Shown here: in pieces, positions 35,786 to 44,424 of the stretch
Layout: each line of letters starts with the position of its first letter
Numbering within the stretch: the first letter of the stretch is position 1
From: 21-14-0-10-47-8 sp966211455
GTDB lineage: Bacteria; Bdellovibrionota; Bdellovibrionia; Bdellovibrionales; Bdellovibrionaceae
DNA: 64,000 nucleotides
Assembly (NCBI GenBank): GCA_966211455.1
Contig: CBIHNI010000015.1
Coordinates: 1-64,000 of the forward strand
Reading direction: 5' to 3'
The notes under the pieces: generated by a model
The model's database searches: none
Told to the model about the DNA's origin: nothing
Seen by the model: only the letters and a program-made list of their open reading frames with translations
Translations under genes and position numbers: made by a program

Positions 35786-36108
35786 TAGTTTGACGTTCCC
35801 AATTTCGGCTGGGCTTCAGACACGACCTCTTCCTCGATGATCAGCTGACAGCTTGAAACCTGTTGAAGAGTTTCCACCCCTTGAGTTGTCAAGTTCACGG
35901 CAACAACTCCAATAAGTGGATACTTGTGGCAGCTCTGATCTCCGTTTCCTTCCATTTTTGCAACAGAGCAAATCAGCTTCGAGCAATGTTTCCAATCTGA
36001 AGAAGCATCAACAGTCACGAGATAATTCAGACTGTCCTGAGTCGTTTCCGCTTTAGCAAACGAAGTGGCAGATAAAACCATGATTGCGATTCCTAAAAAC
36101 ATTTTCAT
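35785..36108 (-). CDS. Small secreted protein coupled to TIGR02147 regulator
   Basis: A 107-residue exported protein. The start at 36108 has GAAGGTG 5 bases upstream and gives a signal peptide ending SFAKA; the frame is open further upstream but without support. The mature protein has Cys in HCSKLICSVAK, SCHKYP and SSCQLIIEEE, likely disulfide bonded. It pairs with the TIGR02147 gene (1-base overlap), an arrangement common for this family in such genomes as I recall. Function unknown. Confidence 0.72.
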   Translation of the reverse strand: MKMFLGIAIMVLSATSFAKAETTQDSLNYLVTVDASSDWKHCSKLICSVAKMEGNGDQSCHKYPLIGVVAVNLTTQGVETLQQVSSCQLIIEEEVVSEAQPKLGTSN

Positions 36109-36260
36109 AAAACACCTTCTTTCTGAGGAGGGATATAAAGGATATGCACTTTTACTTAAAGCTAATAAGATACAAATCGTTCTCTGTGGCGAACGGCGAG
36201 TATTTATTGTACGGGGATTGAAGCCATTTAAAGCTTCCGAAATCGCCCAGTTCTTTGCTC

Positions 36261-36324
36261 TGACCATTCTAAAGTCGATTTTAGAATGGTCATGACTATT
36301 CTAAGGTATCATTTAGAACAGTCA
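36261..36324. promoter_or_regulatory. Two abutting 32-bp palindromes (operator-like)
   Basis: 36261-36292 is a palindrome with 13-bp perfect arms (TGACCATTCTAAA / TTTAGAATGGTCA) around 6 bases. 36293-36324 is a second one of the same length (TGACTATTCTAAG / TTTAGAACAGTCA) immediately adjacent. The four half-sites share TGAC/T-ATTCTAA. They lie between the divergent secreted-protein gene and the SUKH gene, about 90 bases before the latter. This is the form of a cooperative dimer-of-dimers operator. Confidence 0.65.
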
Positions 36325-36363
36325 TATGAGAAATTTGGCTGCATTGGGGTTAAGCTTGCACGA

Positions 36364-36392
36364 TTGACAGCAAAAGCCGCAGATTGTTGAAT
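36364..36392 (+). promoter_or_regulatory. Possible promoter of the SUKH gene
   Basis: A perfect TTGACA (36364-36369) is followed 17 bases later by TTGAAT (36387-36392). Transcription would begin about 36399, shortly before the GGGAG ribosome binding site. It lies 40 bases downstream of the tandem palindromes. Confidence 0.4.
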
Positions 36393-36412
36393 AAGGGATG
36401 CGGGAGCTCACG

Positions 36413-37159
36413 ATGATCATTCAAAATCTTTATCCTCACGAAACACAAAGCGAAGCTTTTAAAAAATTTCAAAGCCTGATGCCGGCACCGACGGATTCTG
36501 CCGTTCAGGCTCTGCAAAAGTATGAAAGCTTGTTTGATCAAGTTCAGTTCGAATACGACAAGGACGGCGAGGGACCCGTTCGTTTGAAAATTCAAGATGT
36601 GAAAAACGACATTTTGAAAAAGAAGCCGGAGACATCTGAAAACATCAAACGCTACGAAGAAAAGCACGGGATGAAAGTTCCAAAACCACTTTTGGATTTC
36701 TTGCAAACCTACGGCCTTTTCGAGATTCAAAATGCACGGCAGGTTTCGGATGACGGCGAAGTCGCGTCCGTCGACCGAATCCCAGTATTGGCCACTTACA
36801 ATCACAAGGATACGGTTCATTATCCCAATATTTTGGATCTGCCTTATGCCATCGCCAATAATTTTACCGAACACTTTATGACGTCCGAGTACTCGGCGGA
36901 AGAAATTGAAACCTTCAAAAAGAATTTCTTTGTGTTTGGCTATCACAATATCAACGACCAAGAATACGACTATCTCTTTTTCACCAAAGACGGCCGTTTC
37001 GGAAGTTTCAACTTTCAAGACGAAGATTATGTCGACAACAAGAAGGTTTTAGATCGCCTTTTGGATCACACCGCCGAGCTGATGACATTCGATCAACTGA
37101 TCGGCCGTTATGTCGGCAAATCCATGATGTCTTTCGCCGAAACGCTGGCGGATTATTAA
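36413..37159 (+). CDS. SMI1/KNR4 (SUKH) domain protein
   Basis: A 248-residue cytoplasmic protein with a SUKH-type motif: ENIKRYEEKHGMKVPKPLLDFLQTYG (read in two parts, about residues 75-102), then strand-rich RIPVLATYN, NFFVFGYHN and DYLFFTKDGRFGSFNF. SUKH proteins are often immunity proteins to contact-delivered toxins, but others are housekeeping, and no toxin gene is adjacent. GGGAG 6 bases before the ATG at 36413 decides the start over 36398. Preceded by the tandem 32-bp palindromes. Confidence 0.65.
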   Translation: MIIQNLYPHETQSEAFKKFQSLMPAPTDSAVQALQKYESLFDQVQFEYDKDGEGPVRLKIQDVKNDILKKKPETSENIKRYEEKHGMKVPKPLLDFLQTYGLFEIQNARQVSDDGEVASVDRIPVLATYNHKDTVHYPNILDLPYAIANNFTEHFMTSEYSAEEIETFKKNFFVFGYHNINDQEYDYLFFTKDGRFGSFNFQDEDYVDNKKVLDRLLDHTAELMTFDQLIGRYVGKSMMSFAETLADY

Positions 37160-37163
37160 GCTC

Positions 37164-37364
37164 TTAAAGCTCTGGCTTGTAAACCGGGAAAGCCGCGACC
37201 GAGCATTGATAGACCGAATCGGGCGAATTCAAGTTCTCAAGGTCTTTGAGATCTTTTCGGAAGCTTCGAACCAGGTCTTTCAGCTTTGGAAGATCTTTTC
37301 GGTCAAGTTTCAAAGTAAAGGCTTTCGGCGCCAGTGGTCGTTGAGGCTGAGGATCAGTTTTCAT
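37164..37364 (-). CDS. Small basic hypothetical protein
   Basis: A possible 66-residue protein, convergent with the SUKH gene. It is Lys/Asp/Leu-rich and probably helical (RKDLPKLKDLVRSFRKDLKDLENL). GGGACCAAGATCT lies before the ATG at 37364; the frame is open to 37379. It fills a gap that would otherwise be 300 bases. No family recognised, and it may not be expressed. Confidence 0.4.
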   Translation of the reverse strand: MKTDPQPQRPLAPKAFTLKLDRKDLPKLKDLVRSFRKDLKDLENLNSPDSVYQCSVAAFPVYKPEL

Positions 37365-37396
37365 AGATCTTGGTCCCAAAAGTAGATTTTTTACTT

Positions 37397-37471
37397 CATG
37401 TCTATATTACGACGTAATATAGACATGAACAGTATTGACAATATGTCTATATTACGACGTAATATAGACAT
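37397..37471. repeat. Duplicated perfect palindromes over the DUF4143 gene start
   Basis: Two copies of the same 29-bp palindrome (core TCTATATTACG a CGTAATATAGA) start at 37398 and 37443, exactly 45 bases apart. The arms are 15 bp in the first and 14 bp in the second, around one central base. The second ends in the ATG of the ATPase gene. Position and symmetry fit an operator for autoregulation. Confidence 0.75.
37435..37465 (+). promoter_or_regulatory. Promoter between palindromes, probably leaderless transcript
   Basis: TTGACA (37435-37440) lies between the two palindromes. TAATAT (37460-37465, spacing 19) or CGTAAT (spacing 17) lies inside the second. With TAATAT as -10, transcription would begin at or next to the ATG at 37470, which has no ribosome binding site. 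The spacing is long, so the exact -10 is uncertain. Confidence 0.4.
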
Positions 37472-38627
37472 GATATACAATCGGCTTCTCATTGATAAGT
37501 TGAAGAAAAGCACGAAAAGCGTTCTTTTGCTGGGGCCACGACAAACTGGCAAATCGACTTTGATCAAATCGCTAACGCCCGATTTAGCTTTCAATTTTGC
37601 CAGCGAGAAGACATTTCTTGAGTTTTCATCGCAACCCGATTTGCTTGAGAAAATCTTGAAGTCGGAAAAACCAAAAACCGTTTTCATCGATGAAGTGCAA
37701 AGAATCCCGACACTTCTGAATACCATTCAGGCTATTTTGGATGATGGACCTCAAAGGCCGCGGTTCTATTTGACGGGTTCAAGTGCCCGAAAGCTCAAGC
37801 GAGGCCAGGCCAATCTTCTACCGGGGCGAATGATTTCCTTCAATCTAGGGCCTCTGGTCGATCAAGAATGTCAGGATGATTTGACACTTGCGCATGTTCT
37901 GGCGTTTGGATCAATGCCGGGAATTTTGACTGAAAAGGAAGTGCGAGCAAAGAAGGAGATTCTGCGCAGTTATGCAGGCACCTATCTTAAAGAGGAAGTG
38001 CAGGCAGAGGCTTTAACGAGGAACATTGAGGGTTTTTCTCGATTCTTGATGGTTGCAGCCTCGAAGTCCGGAGAGTTTTTGGATTTTGCGAAGCTTGGAT
38101 CTCAAGCTTCGATTTCGCAAAAAACTAGCTCACGATTTTTCGAGATTCTGGAAGATACGCTTATCGTCACGCGGCTTCAGCCCTTTGCAAAGAGCGAAAC
38201 GCGACGATTGATCCAACATCCAAAGTTTTACTTTTTTGATGTCGGGGTGCTGAATGGACTTTTGGGGAATTTTACGGTGTCAGAAGACCGCAAGGGTCTT
38301 CTGTTCGAGCACTTTATCGTAAATCAAATTCTGACCTTAAATCAGATTCATGGCGGTGGTTGTCGGATCTCAACCTACCGGACCGAAGCTGGCAGTGAAG
38401 TGGACCTGATTATTGAAAACGAATCCGATCTTTTGAGTCTTGAAATCAAATCGTCATCAAAGCTGAATCGAGATGATTTTACAGGTTTGAAACGCTTTGC
38501 CGAGTTCCATAAAAAAGCGCATCGCTCGATTCTCATCTACTCTGGAGAACGCAATTACAAAGAGGACAAAATCGACGTTCTATCTTGGAAAAAGGGTCTC
38601 GCGATCGTTTCTGACTTTATGAAGTGA
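37470..38627 (+). CDS. AAA_14/DUF4143 ATPase
   Basis: A 385-residue ATPase of the type with an N-terminal AAA domain and C-terminal DUF4143 nuclease-like domain. Walker A LLGPRQTGKSTLI is near residue 22; Walker B is VFIDEVQRIP near 75; sensor YLTGSSARKLKRG follows. The C-terminal half has YFFDVGVLNGLLG and YRTEAGSEVDLIIENESDLLSLEIKSSSK (read in two parts), a restriction-endonuclease-like core. The real start is probably 37470; a longer frame from 37398 merely translates the palindrome twice. Cellular role is unknown for the family. Codon use and AT content suggest acquisition. Confidence 0.85.
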   Translation: MIYNRLLIDKLKKSTKSVLLLGPRQTGKSTLIKSLTPDLAFNFASEKTFLEFSSQPDLLEKILKSEKPKTVFIDEVQRIPTLLNTIQAILDDGPQRPRFYLTGSSARKLKRGQANLLPGRMISFNLGPLVDQECQDDLTLAHVLAFGSMPGILTEKEVRAKKEILRSYAGTYLKEEVQAEALTRNIEGFSRFLMVAASKSGEFLDFAKLGSQASISQKTSSRFFEILEDTLIVTRLQPFAKSETRRLIQHPKFYFFDVGVLNGLLGNFTVSEDRKGLLFEHFIVNQILTLNQIHGGGCRISTYRTEAGSEVDLIIENESDLLSLEIKSSSKLNRDDFTGLKRFAEFHKKAHRSILIYSGERNYKEDKIDVLSWKKGLAIVSDFMK

Positions 38628-38763
38628 GGCGAGGCGGTCCAAGGTCCAGCGTGAAAAATCTGCGGATCTTCAGCGGGCCTTCGTCTAGTTCCTTCTTGGA
38701 TGCTGGGCTTTGGTGACACAACTTCCTAAAATAAAAGGGTAGTGTCGGTGGAGGGATTTTGCC

Positions 38764-39621
38764 GTGACGTTTTGGGGATTGGTTCAGATTTTTGTCGATT
38801 TGATTTTGGTCGCCAGTGCGGGCTTTATGTGGGTGAAACTTCATCGTCCTCAAAAAGACGATCCACGCATGAGCCGCGGTTTGCAGCTTTTGCAAAGTAA
38901 GATTTCAGTTCTGGAAGATCTCAGCGATCGCACGGAAACCCAAGTCACGCAGTTGACGACTTTGATGGAACAAAAGTGCCGTGATATTCAGAACACGATC
39001 TTTCAAGCGGAAAAACAGGTGCAAGCGATCGATGCAGCCATGGGAAAAAGTTTGGAAGTGGCTAAGATCTTTCAAGATAAAATTCCGCACCAAGAAATTA
39101 TCGAACGTCAGAACACGATCAAGTACGTGAAAGCGGCACGCATGGCTCATCAAGGAGCACCGATCGATCAAATCGCCGCACAAGTCGATTTGTCTCGCGG
39201 TGAAATCGAATTCATCGCCAAGGTGAACCGCGAACAGTTGCAGTTCTCTGAAGAGGATTTGCCAGAATGGGCAAAAGAAGAGAACTTGAAAAACATGCCG
39301 ACAACGGCGGACGAGCTGATGGAGCCTTTGGTGCAAAAGCCTGTGGTTCCGCATTTGGCTTTCGAAAATTCGTCAGGAAATAAACAACAAATAGAAGCTC
39401 AACAGTCTCTTTCCAATCTCGGCGCTCAATTTCGACAGGCGTTCAACAGTCCGCAAGTTCCGCAGACTTTTGCTCCGCCAGTTATCACTCCCGCTCAACC
39501 ACCACCTGCAGCTAAACCCGAGACTGTTGCCAGAGCCACTCAACAAATGGCCTCTGCGGATCGCGACGTCGTCAAGAAAGTCGTGTTTCCAAAAATTGAG
39601 GTCAATAACAATTTGGGGTAA
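38764..39621 (+). CDS. DUF2802-like membrane-anchored protein
   Basis: A 285-residue protein starting at GTG with a GGAGGG site. A single N-terminal membrane helix (residues 4-22) precedes a coiled coil (about 40-110), then a DUF2802-like helix-turn-helix region KYVKAARMAHQGAPIDQIAAQVDLSRGEIEFI (read in two parts, about 120-150). The C-terminal 70 residues are Pro/Gln-rich and probably disordered. DUF2802 proteins are found near flagellar and chemotaxis genes, but no such genes are adjacent. The next gene starts 4 bases later. Confidence 0.75.
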   Translation: MTFWGLVQIFVDLILVASAGFMWVKLHRPQKDDPRMSRGLQLLQSKISVLEDLSDRTETQVTQLTTLMEQKCRDIQNTIFQAEKQVQAIDAAMGKSLEVAKIFQDKIPHQEIIERQNTIKYVKAARMAHQGAPIDQIAAQVDLSRGEIEFIAKVNREQLQFSEEDLPEWAKEENLKNMPTTADELMEPLVQKPVVPHLAFENSSGNKQQIEAQQSLSNLGAQFRQAFNSPQVPQTFAPPVITPAQPPPAAKPETVARATQQMASADRDVVKKVVFPKIEVNNNLG

Positions 39622-39624
39622 CCC

Positions 39625-39858
39625 ATGCGCGAGTTTCTGCAACGCCTTGAAAAAGGCGAACGAATTTCGGTGATCGTCACCGAGGTTCAAACGGATGGTC
39701 AGATTTTGGTTAGCTATCGTGGTGAATTGTTCCGTGTGAAAAACACATCGGGCCGTCGTTTTACCATTGGAGAAGCGGTGATGTTGGTTGTAACGCAAAA
39801 AACGCCGCTCGAGTTTTCACTGGTCGGCGAGAATCGTCTTTTTTCTAGATTGGTTTGA
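39625..39858 (+). CDS. Small beta-rich hypothetical protein
   Basis: A 77-residue protein starting 4 bases after the DUF2802 gene. Its pattern of short strands (RISVIVTEVQTDGQILVSYRG, ELFRVKNTSG, AVMLVVTQ) suggests a small OB- or SH3-like barrel. No family recognised. Tight spacing implies cotranscription with the DUF2802 gene. Confidence 0.7.
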   Translation: MREFLQRLEKGERISVIVTEVQTDGQILVSYRGELFRVKNTSGRRFTIGEAVMLVVTQKTPLEFSLVGENRLFSRLV

Positions 39859-40392
39859 TTACTTTGCGCTTTCTTTGATGAACAAAGTCAGGTGGTGCTT
39901 CACAACGGCTGCCATGTGAACCGGCTGATTTTGGAAAGTCCACTGCAGATCCATAAATGGACCGAACTTCGCTTCCAAAACATGCTCTTCCATCATGGGT
40001 GCCGACGTGTTGTGCACAGACGGAATCTGCGACGGAATGTAATTCGGTCCGATGAAATTAAAACGGATGCTGATTTGTCCCGCGGCTTTCAATGAAAAAA
40101 TCATCTTGAAGCCATTGCGGAACAACATAAAGTCCGCGTGGGTTTTTGCGATTCCATAAATTTTGATTCGGCCTAGCGGGGATGCTTTCAACTCGTTGAA
40201 AGCAGTGGCAGATTCAATGAACTCGGATTTCATGGCTTGCAGGTAACTCAAGGTTTCCTGCACCAATGCACGCTCAGTGTCTTGGCCGGTGCCCATGTCG
40301 ACGATGCCGGATTCTTCCATTTGCTCTTCCGCGCGGACGAGCTCGCGAATCCAACCAATTCGATCCTGAAGTCGGTCGTTCAATTTTTCCAT
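39859..40392 (-). CDS. Conserved-looking hypothetical protein
   Basis: A 177-residue soluble protein with no signal peptide. GGAGGGG 6 bases before the ATG at 40392 fixes the start. The N-terminal third is helical and acidic (DRLQDRIGWIRELVRAEEQMEE); the rest looks beta-rich (LGRIKIYGIAKTHADFMLFR, KMIFSLKAAGQISIRFNFIG). I cannot assign a family. Its stop abuts that of the small convergent gene with no spacer. Confidence 0.75.
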   Translation of the reverse strand: MEKLNDRLQDRIGWIRELVRAEEQMEESGIVDMGTGQDTERALVQETLSYLQAMKSEFIESATAFNELKASPLGRIKIYGIAKTHADFMLFRNGFKMIFSLKAAGQISIRFNFIGPNYIPSQIPSVHNTSAPMMEEHVLEAKFGPFMDLQWTFQNQPVHMAAVVKHHLTLFIKESAK

Positions 40393-40523
40393 GGAATCCC
40401 CTCCAGTGAACAGTTTTTCCAGCGCACGGAACCTTGTCAACAGTCCCCCTCACACAGTTAAGAATCATAAGATTTTAACGCATCGCCGCTACCAAAAAGG
40501 GATGGACGATCTGAGGATGGGGA

Positions 40524-41219
40524 ATGCGCTATTCGTTTTTTGATTCTTATCGCGGCTTTGCTTTGCTGGTCATGGGGGTTTACCACTTCTGCTTTGATCT
40601 GAACGTCTTCGGCGTCCTTCATGAAAATATGAACTACGATGTCTTTTGGCTCGATTTCCGCGCCTTCATCATGACTTCATTTTTAGGATTGGTCGGGGTC
40701 AGCTTCGCATTCTCGAAGCCGCACTACAAAGATGCGGGCTACAGAAAACGCCTGATTCAAATCGCAGTTTGTGCCGGATTGATCTCACTGAGCAGCTATT
40801 TCATGAACCCCGAAACATGGATCTATTTCGGAGTGCTGCATTTCATTTTTGTCGCAAGCTTGCTCGCTCCACTCTTGGTGCGAATCCCAAATGTGTGCCT
40901 GATTTTGGGAGCCGCGATCATCGCGCTTCCGCTTTTCTATCACAGCCTGATCTTCATGCGCCCTGGTCTGGTTCTGAGCGGTCTGTCGCCAATCAAACCC
41001 AACACCGAAGATTTCTCGCCGATTTTTCCATGGCTGGGGGTCACGATGATCGGCGTGTGGCTGGGTTATATGATTCAAAAGTTAAAACCCATCTGGGCCA
41101 CAACTTGGCAAATCCCAAAACTAACTTACCTAGGAAGACACTCACTCATGTTCTATATGACGCACCAACTGGTCCTCTACCCACTAGCCTGGCTCATCTC
41201 CCAAGCGATGATCTCCTAA
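40524..41219 (+). CDS. HGSNAT/DUF1624-type membrane acyltransferase-like protein
   Basis: A 231-residue integral membrane protein with about seven hydrophobic helices. The opening FDSYRGFALLVMGVYHFCFDLNVFG, with a conserved Arg-Gly and a membrane His, matches the heparan-alpha-glucosaminide N-acetyltransferase catalytic domain family (formerly DUF1624), thought to acylate surface sugars. It ends with FYMTHQLVLYPLAWLIS. Substrate unknown. Monocistronic and convergent with the large fusion protein; a bidirectional terminator lies between them. Confidence 0.8.
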   Translation: MRYSFFDSYRGFALLVMGVYHFCFDLNVFGVLHENMNYDVFWLDFRAFIMTSFLGLVGVSFAFSKPHYKDAGYRKRLIQIAVCAGLISLSSYFMNPETWIYFGVLHFIFVASLLAPLLVRIPNVCLILGAAIIALPLFYHSLIFMRPGLVLSGLSPIKPNTEDFSPIFPWLGVTMIGVWLGYMIQKLKPIWATTWQIPKLTYLGRHSLMFYMTHQLVLYPLAWLISQAMIS

Positions 41220-41254
41220 CCAATAACCAAGCCCTCCTCCTCCCCAAAAAAAGA

Positions 41255-41283
41255 AATCCCGAAAAGCTTTGCTTTTCGGGATT
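41255..41283. terminator. Bidirectional terminator
   Basis: A perfect 13-bp stem AATCCCGAAAAGC / GCTTTTCGGGATT with a 3-base loop. On the minus strand it is followed by a run of seven T (41246-41252), so it mainly serves the large minus-strand gene. Confidence 0.75.
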
Positions 41284-41362
41284 CTATGAGTCCGCCAAAA
41301 ACAAAAAACAAAGCCGACACCAGTTCGGACTCATAAGCGAAGCCAGAACTTCGCCTCAAGCC

Positions 41363-44320
41363 CTAAAACTGCAGCCCCATCGCAAACTGCTGCCCATCAC
41401 GATAAGTCCCATCATGCGGAGTATAGTATCCCAGATAAAACGTAAACGGAAAGTGATACCCGACCGTCAAATCGAACTTCAACTCCGCACCCGAGCTCCA
41501 GAAGCTCTTCCAAGGATTCACGCGCTCGTAAGCTTCTTTTGATTTGTTGTATGAGAATCCATCCACCGTGACGCCATCCAAAACCAAAGCCGCGTGCAGG
41601 CGCTTGATGTAAAGCGGAGCCGTGCCCGCGCCATGGTAAAGATAGAAAATCGGAAAGCGATATTCGAAGGTGTAATTGGCAAGGCTTTTACCCAAGAACT
41701 GACCATTCAGATATCCGCGCATAATGTAGAAAGGCGAAATCGCATTCGCAAACGGAGCGTAAGCCACCGTGAAAGCATTGTTGGCCGCCGCCACTTCGCT
41801 GGCGCTGCGATCGATATACTGTCCTTGTGCGCGGATCATGATGGCATTGTTGCGCGGAAGCCATTTCGAAAAATACTTTTGCATCGACAGTTGGTACAGA
41901 TGGAAATTTTCATTTTCCAAAGAATCATTCGGGGTGTATTCGGTGGCTGAAAAATTCGCCATAAAACCGTTGATCGGGCTGATCTGCGCACCCGACATGG
42001 TGATGTTCGAATAAGTCGTGATCAACGACGGTCCGCTGGCTTCGGTGTTCGAACGGACAGCTCCTTCGTAATCGCGGCCGATCCAGCTGTAGCCCAAGCC
42101 CGCATAAAGATCCGTGCTCACCGGCGTGACTTCCCACATGGCGTCGACTTCATACAATTGCTGACGATACGAGATCGAAGTGTTGACGACGCTGGTGCGA
42201 TAATCAAAACCTTTCACCAAAATGGTCGCCGGCGTGGTGTTGTTCGCGTACAGGAAGTTGGCACTTAGTTTTTCAGGTTTCGTATCGTAGCTCGCCGCCA
42301 ACGAATAGCTGTGCTTCGCCAAAGGATCCGAGCCTGCGGTCGATCCGCCGATCAGGGCGCCACCCGAATAGAAATTGAAATCGGGCAACCAATAATGGGG
42401 CAGAATATAAGGCCACACCGAGTACTCTTCCGGGGCGGGCTTGGTGGTGGCCGGAACCTCGCGGTGAACGGGCGGGTAGCGATCGGCCAAAAGTGCACTC
42501 ACCTTTGGCAGCTCGGCCGGCAGTTTTTCAGCCTGAGCCCAAGGCAGATGACGGATTTGCAAACCCTTGCTGGTGAGTTCGCTGACGTACAAATCACTGT
42601 TCGCCGCATCCCAGGCCGAGCTGCTGATAAAGGTCGAGGTGTGCGTTACGGGTTTGGCCGTCTGCAAATTTGCGTTGGCCAAATACGCATTGGAAATCCC
42701 GTTTCGTGTCGACGAGAACATCAAGCCCCGAGACGTCATCAAAGGAAAGCGCGCATCCGGAAAGCCCGGCAAAACTTCCTGAGTCTGCTTCGTGCGAAGG
42801 GAGACCTTCTTCAAAGTCTCGCGACCCAAGACTCGCTCCGAGAAAACGATTTCATCCGCATTGACGAAGACCGGGGTCGAAACCCGCACTTGCAGCGGCG
42901 CTTGATACAGAATTTGCGAGCTTTTGTTTTGCAGATCCAGAAGCGCAATCGCGGTTTGCGAGGCGTCCAGCTTCACAAACACGGCCTGTTTGCCGTCGGG
43001 TGAAATCGCTGCTTCGCGGGCGCGTTCATTTGTGGTCAGGCGTTCGACTTTCATGGTGGAAAGGTCAAAATAGTAAAGGTCCGAAACCTCGTGGTATCGG
43101 TTCACGACATCGATCTTATCGAAAATAAACCGTTTGGAATCCGGGAACCAGGCCAGCCGCTGAATCGTGCCACCCGGAGGAGAATCTTCGTTCGATTCGC
43201 GCTCGTCCAAGCCGATTTGCATTTTGCGCGGGTCCGGATTCATCTCTTGTAAGCTTTCGCCAAAGCGTTGAAGGATTTCGGCCGTTTCTTGTGAACCGTC
43301 GAACGGCACCGCCGTCGATGGGCGAAGCAAGATGCGAACCGAACGCTTGTTGGCATCATCCTTCGATAAGAAGATCATCTTCAGGCCATCCGGGCTGATC
43401 ACCGGGAAGAAATTTTCGACTCCGTTTTTTACGGTTAAAGTCGCGCCGGCGGTGAAAGGAACCTTCTGCAGTTCTTTGATTTGGGCTTCGGTGCGATTGC
43501 TCAGTTCTTGTTTCAAATTTGCGAAGTGTTCTGAATAGCTTTGTGATGTTTCGTCTTGGATGGGGCCTTCGTTGAAGAAAGGAACCCGTCCACCGTAGCT
43601 ATAATGCAGATTTTTGATCAGGTCTTTGCCGTGTTTGGCGATCAGATCGCTCCACATCAGCGAGCCGAAAAGGTAGGGGCGGGCCCCTTGCGGCCAGGTG
43701 TGAATGCTGGTCTCATTGATATCGGCCAGTTTCACGTCGTCCAGCTTCTTTTCCAACACAAAGGCTCGAACCGAAGCATCCTGATAAGGCGAGCGAAGTC
43801 GTCCTTTGTCTCCGGTCCGGGTTTCCATATCGACGGCAATCCCTTCCAACCACCAGCGTGGCAGCAGAAGATTCGGCGTGATCACATTGCCGAAAACATA
43901 ACGGAGCCCTTTGACCACTCCACGGCGGGGTTCAAAAGACAAAATGTGCGTGAATTCGTGCATGGTCAGTTCGCGAGCCCAATCACCGGTGTCCGAAATT
44001 GTTTCCTGAGGTCCAGGTAAGACCGGGTACAAAACGATCAGTCGGTAGGGGATGGCGGTTGCGTAACCGTTGGTCAAATCGGTGCGATCTTCCAGGACCA
44101 CGGCTGTTCTTTCCGGAAACATGTCGAAATATTGGGCTAAGAAACCCAAATTATCTTCCAATCGGTCGGCGTAGAGGTTGGCGAGCTCCTGATGTTTCGC
44201 ATCATAGATGAGGTCAAAGTGAGAAAGTCGCAGGACCTTCCAGTCGATCGCCGGATCGACTTGCGCAGAAGACATGCAGGAACCCAATAAGATGCTGAAA
44301 AAAAGGAGGAATTTAGTCAT
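41363..44320 (-). CDS. HExxH peptidase / TolB-like propeller / outer-membrane barrel fusion
   Basis: A 985-residue exported protein with three parts. Residues 1-20 are a signal peptide (SPI cut near SSA, or lipobox LGSC). Residues about 25-300 form a gluzincin-like domain with HEFTH at 121-125 and the WLEG glutamate at 159, typical of peptidase MA clan enzymes. Residues about 320-620 form a WD40/TolB-like beta-propeller (FPVISPDGLKMIFLS, RLAWFPDSKRFIF, AAISPDGKQAVFV). Residues about 650-985 look like a beta-barrel ending in the outer-membrane signature Phe (GLQF). The start at 44320 follows the signal peptide; the frame is open to 44452. Divergent from pal. Active-site residues are present; activity is inferred. 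Confidence 0.8.
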   Translation of the reverse strand: MTKFLLFFSILLGSCMSSAQVDPAIDWKVLRLSHFDLIYDAKHQELANLYADRLEDNLGFLAQYFDMFPERTAVVLEDRTDLTNGYATAIPYRLIVLYPVLPGPQETISDTGDWARELTMHEFTHILSFEPRRGVVKGLRYVFGNVITPNLLLPRWWLEGIAVDMETRTGDKGRLRSPYQDASVRAFVLEKKLDDVKLADINETSIHTWPQGARPYLFGSLMWSDLIAKHGKDLIKNLHYSYGGRVPFFNEGPIQDETSQSYSEHFANLKQELSNRTEAQIKELQKVPFTAGATLTVKNGVENFFPVISPDGLKMIFLSKDDANKRSVRILLRPSTAVPFDGSQETAEILQRFGESLQEMNPDPRKMQIGLDERESNEDSPPGGTIQRLAWFPDSKRFIFDKIDVVNRYHEVSDLYYFDLSTMKVERLTTNERAREAAISPDGKQAVFVKLDASQTAIALLDLQNKSSQILYQAPLQVRVSTPVFVNADEIVFSERVLGRETLKKVSLRTKQTQEVLPGFPDARFPLMTSRGLMFSSTRNGISNAYLANANLQTAKPVTHTSTFISSSAWDAANSDLYVSELTSKGLQIRHLPWAQAEKLPAELPKVSALLADRYPPVHREVPATTKPAPEEYSVWPYILPHYWLPDFNFYSGGALIGGSTAGSDPLAKHSYSLAASYDTKPEKLSANFLYANNTTPATILVKGFDYRTSVVNTSISYRQQLYEVDAMWEVTPVSTDLYAGLGYSWIGRDYEGAVRSNTEASGPSLITTYSNITMSGAQISPINGFMANFSATEYTPNDSLENENFHLYQLSMQKYFSKWLPRNNAIMIRAQGQYIDRSASEVAAANNAFTVAYAPFANAISPFYIMRGYLNGQFLGKSLANYTFEYRFPIFYLYHGAGTAPLYIKRLHAALVLDGVTVDGFSYNKSKEAYERVNPWKSFWSSGAELKFDLTVGYHFPFTFYLGYYTPHDGTYRDGQQFAMGLQF

Positions 44321-44424
44321 GAGGCCGATTGCAGCATGAGTCCTAGGGTTTGACAAACCGATATGCGGAGCTAACAATTTGTTTTGTCTAAAATGAGATC
44401 CATTGTTTAAGGAGGATACACAGC

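Noticed and set aside
37398..37469. 24-residue N-terminal extension of the DUF4143 ATPase
   Set aside because: It merely translates the palindrome twice in frame (MSILRRNIDM repeated), while the family fold starts after residue 25. It would be correct only if a ribosome binding site upstream were shown.
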